Below are positions 24,873 through 33,900 of a stretch of 64,000 bases of DNA, piece by piece. The stretch's first letter is position 1; every line of letters starts with the position of its first letter. Location: positions 16,668 to 80,667 of the IMG/VR virus record IMGVR_UViG_3300028423_001161; one strand, given 5' to 3'. Below the pieces are notes generated by a model. That model was not told the DNA's origin. It did not search any database and was given only the letters and a program-made list of their open reading frames with translations. The translations under genes and the position numbers were made by a program. The stretch is from a virus.

Positions 24873-27359
24873 ATGATTATAAAGCCCGAAGAGCTACAAG
24901 ATGATTTTGTCGGCAGAGTATATGGCAACATACTAGATCAGTTTGTGAATCCCACTTACAATCTCAAGCTCTACATGCTGAAAGACCCTAATCGTCCAGC
25001 GGAAAGTGTGCAAGGCAATACCTCAGATGAACTGACCAGAGACCCCAGTGACACTGTGGTGTTGGCTCAAACAGGTGTCACAGGCACACAGATAGACAAT
25101 CTCATCATGAGGCACAAGATCAGTGCTTCGTCGGGCATCGTGACCACTGAGGTTGACTTTGCTATAACTCAGCCAGGTGCCGCAGATTTCCTTGATCAAA
25201 TACAGCTGGCTCGAGCATATCTGGGTATACCGCTCACAACCACTGTGCCGCTGTTTTTGGAAATTGTGTTCAAGGGTTATACAGCAGATACCATTGATGA
25301 TGAGAGCTCAGATCGCTTCGATGAAGATGCCGGCGGTGAACCAGTGACCATTGCAGGTCCGTTTCGCTACAAGCTCACACTGAGAAACATCTCAATGAGC
25401 ATTGACAACACCGGCAGTTTCTATGAACTCAGCACCATGATTGAGAACAATCTTGCATTCACAGACAGCAAGTTTAGACTGCCTCAGGACATTACTACCA
25501 CAGGAAGCACTATTTCTGAGCACGTGGAAAGTCTCAAAGAAGCACTCAACAAATATCACAGCGAAACAGCCACCAGTGAGATACCAGACGAGTTTGATTT
25601 TGATCTCAGCTATTTGGTTTCCGGAGAGACGCCCAGCGGGGCAGGCACTGCCGAAGACCCCAGACAAAGCAGTCAAAACATCATTGATGATGAGAGCTTG
25701 ATCACCAGCACAGATTTTGATGCAGACGACATAAACCGTGTGCTCAATGAAACATTTGAAATTGGCAGTGCTGTTGACAAACGCACAGAGCTACAGCAAA
25801 ACCCCACAGACGACACAGGCACTGTTACAGAGCAGGTGTTTGATGTTGACAGACTAGGTCTCACAGAGAAAACCAGCATCTATGATTTCTTCACTGTGTT
25901 GCTGAGCATGTGTCCAGAATACTACAGCAAAGTAACACGCAAAGCAGATATCACAGATCCAGATTCTGAGATCAGCAAAGATCAAGGCACAGTAACTTGG
26001 TTCCGCATCAACACTCGTGTAGAAACCATTGGCTATGACAAGACTCGCAAGGACTTTGCAAGGAGATACATCTATGTGCCCACGCTGTACAAAACAGCTC
26101 GCACAGATGTTGCCGTGGATGAAGACGAGCAGGATGTCAATGTTGAGGCTACGCGACGGAGACTCAGAGAAGTCATTGACAATGGAATGCTGTGGAAATC
26201 CTACAAGTACTTGTTCACTGGCGAAAACGATCAAATTCTCAACCTAGACATCAGATATGACAATGGCATTGCACTGTTGGCCGCACCCAAAGGCGGTACC
26301 ACAGGCGACATCAACATCACCAACAGTGCAGTCACAGCGCCCACTGTTGACGAGAGTCAGGATGTTACACCACAAGGACAAGAGAGAGATCTCTTTGATC
26401 GCGCACTGGATTCCATCAAAAAAGATCTATTTGCCAGCTTTATTGGCAGCAGTGGCCTGCTGAGACCTGATCTCTTGGACTCCTTGATTGGCAATCTCTC
26501 AGACTCCCTGGGACGCAGTGCCGACGAGATCAGCAATATCTTTGCAGACACCACAGGACAGTTGGCACAACAGTTTGCCAATGAGCTGGACAGTCAAACA
26601 CTCAATGAGATCACTGCAAACATCAACATCAACCCGACTCCTGCTCCGCCCAGTGAACCCACAGAAACAACCAACAACACAGACGGTGAAATCTACACGC
26701 CAGAGCTCAGTGGTTTTGCTTACAGTGCTGACATCATTGATCCTGCACAATACACTGTGGATTCTGAAACACTGTTGCAGAGAGGCTACATCACCTTTGA
26801 TGATTTTCAAGAAGCAGTGGAAGTCACACAGGCCACAAACAAAAGCGAAGACATACCCAATCCCACTGCGGGCGCTACCACTCGATCTTTGGATCCCAGC
26901 AACAGACTGTTTGGTTATTTGGTCAGCCAACATGCTGCTGATCAATTCCTGGTGTTGCTGAACATGAAGTTGCGTGGCGATCCTTGGTATCTAGGCGGCG
27001 ACGGCATTGACAGAAGCAACACAGAGAGAATCAATTTCAATGCAGATGAGAACACATTTTTTCTCACTGTGAAAGCCCCCATCAAATATGATCCTGATTG
27101 GACCGATGAAGACAGTGAGCTCAACAGTGGATTTTGGAAATATGATGGCATCAGTCGCACCTTCAGCGGATTATACACCATTGTTGGCTACACCACAGAG
27201 TTCTCGGGAGGACAATTCAGCATTGATGTAGAAGCAAGAAGAGAGCGTCTCAAGGTGGTCACAGCACAGGAACCCACTGAACAAGAATCCGATGAACCTT
27301 TGGTCACAGAAACCGGTCAGATAATTGGCGATGATGGTTTTGTTGCAGGCAGCATATAG
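24873..27359 (+). CDS. Baseplate hub-type structural protein (gp27-like position)
   Basis: An 828-residue protein. Residues about 20-175 read like a hub beta-domain of the gp27/late-control-D type: ILDQFVNPTYNLKLYMLKD, then TTEVDFAITQPGAADFLDQIQLARAYLGIP and PLFLEIVFKGYT. The middle (about 190-470) and the C-terminal part (about 690-790, ending GGQFSIDVEARRERLKVV) continue this fold. A long polar insertion of Ser, Asp and Thr-rich sequence lies between about residues 480 and 640. It directly precedes gp5, its expected partner in a hub. The ribosome site is weak. The call rests on position and the general pattern; I did not recognise an exact T4 homologue. Confidence 0.5.
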   Translation: MIIKPEELQDDFVGRVYGNILDQFVNPTYNLKLYMLKDPNRPAESVQGNTSDELTRDPSDTVVLAQTGVTGTQIDNLIMRHKISASSGIVTTEVDFAITQPGAADFLDQIQLARAYLGIPLTTTVPLFLEIVFKGYTADTIDDESSDRFDEDAGGEPVTIAGPFRYKLTLRNISMSIDNTGSFYELSTMIENNLAFTDSKFRLPQDITTTGSTISEHVESLKEALNKYHSETATSEIPDEFDFDLSYLVSGETPSGAGTAEDPRQSSQNIIDDESLITSTDFDADDINRVLNETFEIGSAVDKRTELQQNPTDDTGTVTEQVFDVDRLGLTEKTSIYDFFTVLLSMCPEYYSKVTRKADITDPDSEISKDQGTVTWFRINTRVETIGYDKTRKDFARRYIYVPTLYKTARTDVAVDEDEQDVNVEATRRRLREVIDNGMLWKSYKYLFTGENDQILNLDIRYDNGIALLAAPKGGTTGDINITNSAVTAPTVDESQDVTPQGQERDLFDRALDSIKKDLFASFIGSSGLLRPDLLDSLIGNLSDSLGRSADEISNIFADTTGQLAQQFANELDSQTLNEITANININPTPAPPSEPTETTNNTDGEIYTPELSGFAYSADIIDPAQYTVDSETLLQRGYITFDDFQEAVEVTQATNKSEDIPNPTAGATTRSLDPSNRLFGYLVSQHAADQFLVLLNMKLRGDPWYLGGDGIDRSNTERINFNADENTFFLTVKAPIKYDPDWTDEDSELNSGFWKYDGISRTFSGLYTIVGYTTEFSGGQFSIDVEARRERLKVVTAQEPTEQESDEPLVTETGQIIGDDGFVAGSI

Positions 27360-27408
27360 ATAGTCTTTTAATATGACAAACACAGGAACTTTCTAATAAG
27401 TACACACA

Positions 27409-30051
27409 ATGTCAACATATAACAACAATCGCAGAAGCAGATCCAACCCGGCACAGAAGCGCCGCATGGAAAACGCACCAAAATTGGGCATCTATGTGGG
27501 CAAAGTCACAAGCACCAAAGACCTCAGTCGCACAGGACGCATGCAGGTTTTTATTGCAAGTCTAGCCAAAGACCCCACAGGCACAGAAGGTTACTATGAT
27601 TGTGTGTGGACATCTCCGTTTGCTGGATCTACATCACCGTTGGCCATCGGCAATGACGTGGAAAACTTTGAACAGACCATCAAGAGCTATGGCATGTGGA
27701 TGGTGCCGCCTGACATTGATAATTTGGTGCTTGTGGCCTTTGGAGACGGACAAGGCAAATATCCTTTTGTGATCAGCTGTTTGTATCCTGATCGCCTCAC
27801 GCACATGGTGCCTGGCATGCCCTCAGGCAAAAGCTACAGTGACCCTGACATGCTGATGCCTGTGGCAGAAAAGAACAAACGCGACGAAAAAGCCACACAC
27901 AATGACGCTACTCGTCCCATACATGCCAACATAGCAGAGAACATAATTGCACAAGGCTTGATCAATGATCCACTGAGAGGTGCTGGCACCAGCGGTAGTA
28001 GAAGAGAGAGCCCCAGCGAAGTGTTTGGTGTGCTCACTCCTGGTCCCAGAGACCCAGACAACGTGGATCACAGATTGGGCGGGCACCAGTTTGTGATGGA
28101 TGACAATCTAAGCAGTCGACTTGTGCGCCTGAGAACAGCAGGCGGCAATCAGCTGTTAATGGATGACACCACTGGTGTGATCTACATGATCAACAAGAAA
28201 GGCACAGCATGGTTTGAAATGGGCACCAATGGTGACATACATGTGTACAGCGAAGGCAGCATAAACATGCGCTCCAAAGGCAACTTCAACCTGCGTGCTG
28301 ACAAGAATGTGAACATTGAGGCAGGACAGGATCTACACCTCAAAGCTGTGGGCGACAACATTGGCGATCAGTATTTGGGCATCCCAGCACTGGGCGCACT
28401 GGGCATCCCTCCGCTGGGCAACGGTGGCAATCTCAGACTGGAAGCAGGTGCAGACCTCACACAGTATGCAGGGCTCAACGCGCAGCTCACTGCTTCGGGC
28501 GGTGATGTAGATATCAGCGCAGGTAGCAGATTTGCAGCCACTGCGTCAGGCCCACTGGGCGTAGATCTGTTGGCTGCCACAGGCCCAGTGAAGATGCAAA
28601 GCACACTGCCCACAAGTATATTGAGTGGCGCAGGAGTCAACATAACATCTGCAGCACCCACCAGCGTAACAGCACCATTGGTGTTGCTTAACAGTGGCGG
28701 TCCACAAGCATTGCCTGCTGTGCCTGCTGTGCCTGCGCCACAGATTGGCACACAAAGAAAGAAAGATGCACCCAAAACGCCTCCTGTGTTTGATCGTGAA
28801 GCAGCAATCAAAGGTGAGGCCAGTGCACTCACAGCTGGTGAACGCACAGGTCAGCAGGACAACATAAAAACCATTGTGACCACCATGCCCACTGCTGAGC
28901 CCTATGCAGGGCATGCACAATTTGATCCCGTGGCAGCTACCGAAGGTGAACCTGCTCTCAGCGAACAGAATGTAAACAATTTGCCCGCCAGTGCCACAGA
29001 TCTGTCAGGCAAGCCAGTGGATGTAAACACGCCTGAGGGTTTTCAAGCAGGCAAAAATTTTGTAGACGATCTCGGCAACAATGTGCCAGGCTTGAATGAC
29101 ATCGGTGGTGCGGCTGGCGCAGTGGGTGACATTGCAGGCAATGCTTCAGCACAAGCACAGAATCTACTCAATGCCATACCACAGTTTGATTCCTTGAGCA
29201 ACATTGCCAACAACTTCAAGAGCGCCGCACAGCAAAAGCTCTTGGAGATCACAGGACTCAACAATCTTGTTGCTGGCATCAAGGCTGCAATACCTCCTAT
29301 ACGCTTTCCAACCAGCAATGCACTAGCACAAAAAGTCATTGGCATTGGCAAACAGCTGGGCGAGCTGGAAGCACAACTCAAGCAATTTGCCATAGATGCT
29401 GCAGGCTTGCCCATGGATTTACTAGACGATGCCATAGGAGGCATGCGCGACAAAATAGGCAGTGTGATTGATCAAGCAAGCAGTTTTGAGGATCTGCAGA
29501 ACAAACTAGGCGACCTAGGCATCGAAGCTATTCAAGATGGTGCCAGCACCATATTTCAAGATGAGTTTGGCAACAAACTGGTAGATGTCAGCAACGGCAT
29601 TGGTCCCATAGGCGAGACACTGGGAGTTGCTTCAGACTTCAATCAAACCTATGAGAATGTCAAAGGTTCAATCAATGTGCCACTCAGTGAAAACCAGACT
29701 CAAGCCATTGCCAGTTTTGCCAATGACATCGGTGAAGAAAACTTCCAGAACAGCGGTGTGCTACAAGCACTCAACGAAGGCGCATATTCTGAAATACCCA
29801 GGCTGATGCAGGGCTGGAGTCTGAGATCTCCTAGACCAGGAGAAAAGGCAGTATTCAGCGACGACATGAAATCCAGACGCGAATGGGAAGCAGAACTGTT
29901 TCAGGTGCCCGACGAGATGAAGGTTGATTACATTCAAACTGATATTTCGGGTGGCAGTTTGAGCTTTCGAGAGCAAGCACAGCAGCTATCAGCAGAACGA
30001 GAAGAGTTTATTGCTGGCAAACAGGGCAACACTGCCGGCACACAGGGCTAG
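27409..30051 (+). CDS. gp5: Baseplate central spike gp5-like with C-terminal half-lysozyme
   Basis: An 880-residue protein. After a basic start, residues about 25-135 form the gp5/VgrG OB-fold (GIYVGKVTSTKDLSRTGRMQV onward, WMVPPDIDNLVLVAFGDGQG). Residues about 215-315 carry repeats such as GTAWFEMGTNGDIHVYSEGS and GNFNLRADKNVNIEAGQDLH, which build the triple beta-helix needle. Residues about 540-720 are helical. Residues about 754-832 (INVPLSENQTQAIASFANDI to RREWEAELF) match the C-terminal lobe of GH24 phage lysozymes. The catalytic glutamate lobe is not recognisable before it, and the domain is at the C-terminus rather than between OB-fold and helix as in T4. Confidence 0.82.
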   Translation: MSTYNNNRRSRSNPAQKRRMENAPKLGIYVGKVTSTKDLSRTGRMQVFIASLAKDPTGTEGYYDCVWTSPFAGSTSPLAIGNDVENFEQTIKSYGMWMVPPDIDNLVLVAFGDGQGKYPFVISCLYPDRLTHMVPGMPSGKSYSDPDMLMPVAEKNKRDEKATHNDATRPIHANIAENIIAQGLINDPLRGAGTSGSRRESPSEVFGVLTPGPRDPDNVDHRLGGHQFVMDDNLSSRLVRLRTAGGNQLLMDDTTGVIYMINKKGTAWFEMGTNGDIHVYSEGSINMRSKGNFNLRADKNVNIEAGQDLHLKAVGDNIGDQYLGIPALGALGIPPLGNGGNLRLEAGADLTQYAGLNAQLTASGGDVDISAGSRFAATASGPLGVDLLAATGPVKMQSTLPTSILSGAGVNITSAAPTSVTAPLVLLNSGGPQALPAVPAVPAPQIGTQRKKDAPKTPPVFDREAAIKGEASALTAGERTGQQDNIKTIVTTMPTAEPYAGHAQFDPVAATEGEPALSEQNVNNLPASATDLSGKPVDVNTPEGFQAGKNFVDDLGNNVPGLNDIGGAAGAVGDIAGNASAQAQNLLNAIPQFDSLSNIANNFKSAAQQKLLEITGLNNLVAGIKAAIPPIRFPTSNALAQKVIGIGKQLGELEAQLKQFAIDAAGLPMDLLDDAIGGMRDKIGSVIDQASSFEDLQNKLGDLGIEAIQDGASTIFQDEFGNKLVDVSNGIGPIGETLGVASDFNQTYENVKGSINVPLSENQTQAIASFANDIGEENFQNSGVLQALNEGAYSEIPRLMQGWSLRSPRPGEKAVFSDDMKSRREWEAELFQVPDEMKVDYIQTDISGGSLSFREQAQQLSAEREEFIAGKQGNTAGTQG

Positions 30052-30212
30052 ACAGTGTGTTTGTGCTCTAGTTGTTCCTTGAGTTCTACAATTCTCTGAT
30101 AGGCTGCATACTTTTCACTGACTTCCTCAGCAATCTGTTTTTTCAACAGCTCAACTGTGTGTTCCAGTTGTTTGATGCGAGCTTGATGGTCTGTGTCAGT
30201 GAAATAGTGCAT
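30048..30212 (-). CDS. Small coiled-coil protein of unknown function
   Basis: A 54-residue leftward frame, ATG 30212 to TAG 30048. It encodes a single charged helix: HQARIKQLEHTVELLKKQIA, then EEVSEKYAAYQRIVELKEQL. The heptad pattern suggests a coiled coil. It starts two bases after the stop codon of the gene at 30215-30466 and overlaps the end of gp5 on the other strand by four bases. The tight packing and coding-like composition support it; the function is unknown. Confidence 0.6.
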   Translation of the reverse strand: MHYFTDTDHQARIKQLEHTVELLKKQIAEEVSEKYAAYQRIVELKEQLEHKHTV

Positions 30213-30214
30213 GG

Positions 30215-30466
30215 TTATTGTGCGCTGACGATGTCTTCCATGTCATTGAACTCCTGTGGCGGCTCAGACTTGATGTTGTAGCGAAAGTTGCCACTGAGAT
30301 TGATAGTGTCAAAGGTGGAGTATCGTTTGGTTTTGCTGTCATACACACCCATGGTGATGTAGCGATTGCTGGTTTCAAAAATTTTAAAAAAGCGATGGCC
30401 TTCGTCTTTGTTGCGACGATCGGCTTTGCCCCAGATTTCATCAAAACGTCTGATTAAGTTGCGCAT
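30215..30466 (-). CDS. Small hypothetical protein
   Basis: An 83-residue protein (MRNLIRRFDEIWGKADRRNK at the start) with a basic N-terminal helix and a beta-rich middle (RYITMGVYDSKTKRYSTFDT). I do not recognise a family. It opens a two-gene leftward cassette inside the rightward baseplate block; AAGG lies upstream of the ATG. A late-like octamer AGTAAATA (30509-30516, minus strand) is 42 bases before the start. It may be an accessory or regulatory gene. Confidence 0.65.
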   Translation of the reverse strand: MRNLIRRFDEIWGKADRRNKDEGHRFFKIFETSNRYITMGVYDSKTKRYSTFDTINLSGNFRYNIKSEPPQEFNDMEDIVSAQ

Positions 30467-30573
30467 TTGTTATTTTGCCTTATGTGTATAAAAAACTATG
30501 ACAGAAAATATTTACTAAGTGCGTGATCAAACAGAGATTTTTTTGGGCAAGTTGCTCACTATTATCTACGCAG

Positions 30574-30592
30574 TTATCTGCTTAGATAAATA
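30574..30592 (+). promoter_or_regulatory. Late promoter box GATAAATA within a small hairpin, next to the gp25 start
   Basis: Exact GATAAATA at 30585-30592; only six bases separate it from the gp25 ATG at 30599. The box overlaps a dyad TTATCT-GCTT-AGATAA (30574-30589). Late transcripts normally start about 5-7 bases after the box, so the gp25 mRNA would be leaderless. Confidence 0.7.
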
Positions 30593-30598
30593 ACAATT

Positions 30599-30973
30599 AT
30601 GGCATCATTCAAAGGATTTAGCACAGTCGATCAGGTACGAGCACCTTACACTCTCACTGATGCTGAGCTGGTGAAACGCGACCTGCTCAACGAATTGTAC
30701 ACTCGCAAAGGCGAGCGTGTGATGAGACCCAACTTTGGCAGCATTGTGTGGGATCTGCTCATGGATCCTAGCACTGCTCAACTCGACGAAGCAATCAAAG
30801 ACGACATCAACACCATAGTCAAACGCGATCCCAGGATCACACTGCTTGACACACGGATTTTGGTGTTGGACCATGCAATCAGAGCAGAAATAGATCTGAG
30901 ATTTGTGCCCACAGATACCGTAGACACGCTGTATCTGGAATACCAACGAGATATCACAGAAGGTACTGACTGA
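30599..30973 (+). CDS. gp25: Baseplate wedge protein gp25
   Basis: A 124-residue sheath-initiator of the gp25/W family. LVKRDLLNELYTRKGERVMRPNFGS (about residues 22-46) holds the conserved RxGER...PxFG element, and IVWDLLMDP, DDINTIVKRDPRI and LDTRILV follow. Length is close to T4 gp25 (132). There is no Shine-Dalgarno, and the late box lies six bases before the ATG. The stop overlaps the gp6 start (TGATG), so gp6 translation is probably coupled. Confidence 0.93.
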   Translation: MASFKGFSTVDQVRAPYTLTDAELVKRDLLNELYTRKGERVMRPNFGSIVWDLLMDPSTAQLDEAIKDDINTIVKRDPRITLLDTRILVLDHAIRAEIDLRFVPTDTVDTLYLEYQRDITEGTD

Positions 30974-33900
30974 TGACAGTGAGAAGACAACAGGCCCTGT
31001 TTGCGGCAGAAGACTGGAAGATTGCCTATAAGGCATATAGTCAAATTGATTTTCAAGCCTATGACTTTGACAGCATACGCAGTGCGATGGTTGAATACAT
31101 TCGCACCAATTTTCCAGAAAACTTCAACGATTATGTGGAAAGTTCAGAATTTATTGCCATCATTGAAATGCTGGCTTATCTATCACAGAGCTTGGCATTT
31201 AGAATGGATGTCAACACACGCGAAAACTTTCTAGAAACTGCAGAAAGTCGCGAGAGTGTGTTCAACCTAGCACGCATGCTGGGCTACAACGCCAAGAGAA
31301 ATATTCCTGCAAGCGGTTTGATGAAGATAGTCAGTGTGAAGACCACAGAGCCTATTCAAGACAGCTTGGGCAACGATCTCAACAACCGCACAGTGTTCTG
31401 GAACGATGCCAACAACTCTCAGAGCTATGAACAATTTTTGCTGATCATGAATGCCGCAATGAGCAAGACAAACCGATTTACTTCGCCAATCAAACAGGGC
31501 ACAGTGGGCGGCGTGCGCACAGAACTCTATCAGTTCAACACACCTGCTAACTCGCCTATTACTTTCAACTTTGATCTCAGAATCAACGGTGTTAACAGAA
31601 ACTTCAATGTGGTCAATCCAGACTTTGAAGACAACAGCAACTTTTTAGAGAGACATCCAGATCCCACAAACCTCTTCAACATGATCTATCGCAATGATGG
31701 CAAGGGTGTTGACAGCATTGACACAGGCTTCTTTGTGTTTGTGAGGCAGGGCACACTGAACTTTGTGGATTTCAACTATACTACGCCGCTGGAAAATCGT
31801 CTCGAAGATATTGCTGTGCAAAACATCAATGAAAACGATGTGTATCTACAGGAAATCACTGGCAGTGGATTGGTGTTGAACAAGTGGGAAAAAATATCAA
31901 ATATCGTGGGCCAGACACTGAACTACAACAGCAAAGAACTAGACAACAGAAATCTCTATGCCATTGAAAATAGAGGCACAGACGGTATTCGACTGAGATT
32001 TGCAGATGGCAACTTTGGCAATGTGCCCACTGGCATCTATCGTTTTTGGCATCGCATCAGTGATCCTAGCCGCTATGTGGTACAGCCCGAAAATGCACGC
32101 AACATCTCAGTGAGCATACCCTATGAAGACCTAGAGGGCAGACCACAGAGTCTCACAGTGACATTCTCGTTGCAGAGGGCCATCGGCAACAGTTTGCCAG
32201 CAGAGAGCATCAATGCAATCAAACAGCGTGCCCCACAGGTCTACTACACACAAAACCGCATGGTGAATGCACAGGACTACAATGTCTTTCCAGAGTCACA
32301 GAGTGACAACATCACCAAAATACGTGCTATCAATCGAACACATGCTGGCCACAGTCGTTACATTGAAAGCAATGATCCCACCGGCACTTTCTACAATGTG
32401 GATACGTTTGCAGACGACGCTTATCTGTATCTCGAAGATTCCAAAATCACACAGTCAGTGATTATTGACAACACCACTACACCCACAGAAGTGGTCACTG
32501 GTGTCTTGCCAAACCTGCTCAAAGAACTGTCTGTGAACAACTTTGTATATCAGAGCATGAGAGATGCATGGACCAACATCGATCCTGACATTTTCCGCTT
32601 TCGCATTGAGGACAATGTGGTGTGGAATCCCCAGCCGGCTGCCAGTTCCGGCAAAACAGGATTTCTCACAGAAACATTCTCAGGAGCCGGAGAGATCAAT
32701 GTGCTCACCAATCAAAGCACTCTCAGCAATGGTCAGCGTTTCATGGAAACACGTTTTCTCAAAGACAATGCGTTTTTGAAATTCGTTGACCCAGACAACC
32801 CCACAGACTACAAGTGGAGCCGTATCACTGAAGTTCTCAACAATGGACGACTCAGTGCTGGCCTAGTCACCAGCAGAGGACCCTGGACGCTCAGTGAAGA
32901 AGTTCCTGCCAGCTGGCAACTGATAGACACCATTGTGACTCTGAGAAAATTGTTCACCAATGCTGAAGCACAGGCCATTGAAGATGCTATTCGCGAAAGA
33001 AGAACCTTTGGCATAGGCTATGATCTCAGCTCAGATACCTGGTATGTGATACCAGGCACAGATATCAACACTGCAGACCGCACAGGAAATTTTGCCATCA
33101 CAGATGTAAATGTGCGCACAGGCAGCAGCTGGCTGTTGTTGATGGAGTATGTGGAACAGTCAATGGCTGACAGTGCCAATTACATGTACAACCTCACAAT
33201 GAGAGGTGAAAATTATGTGGTGCAGAGCAGAGACGATCTCAAATTCTACAATGTCAAGGATATCAAGGTGCTGGATCGCACAGGCCAGAGCAGCCAAGAC
33301 ACCATCACATTCACCACAGTAAACACCCGCCCTGGAGATGCCGAAACCTTTGAATGGATCGGCAGTGCCTGGCGCAACCAAGAGTTGCTCACTGAACATC
33401 CCACCAGAGGACTGCGTGTAGACCTACCACTGAAAACCCGCGATACCAGCTGGCAGGACATTGAAACCAAGTGGCAGAGCAATTTCGGCATTATCAAGAA
33501 CAAAGGCACATTGGAAACCACTCTCACTGATCCTATTCAGCTGGTCAATGAATCCACTGTGCCTCTGAACACCTATCATCCTGTGGGTGCATTCAGCTCA
33601 GACAGCAACGTGGTTGTGGCCAACAATGTGGGCCGCATACAAACATTGCCCAGTGCGATCAATGTTACATTTACTGCTAACACTTTTGGTGATACCAGTG
33701 TCATAGGCACCTACAACGGTCAACGCGGTATACTCTATAAGCAAAACAGCTTGAATTCCAACAGCGAAGAAATATTCTTTGCACCTGCAGACGGTGGTCC
33801 AGCAATTTCTCTGGGCAGTGAACCGGATCCGGGCACAGTGAATCTGGGTACATCGCCTGACGCCAACAATGTTGGGCAGATCACAGTGGTCACAGACAAC

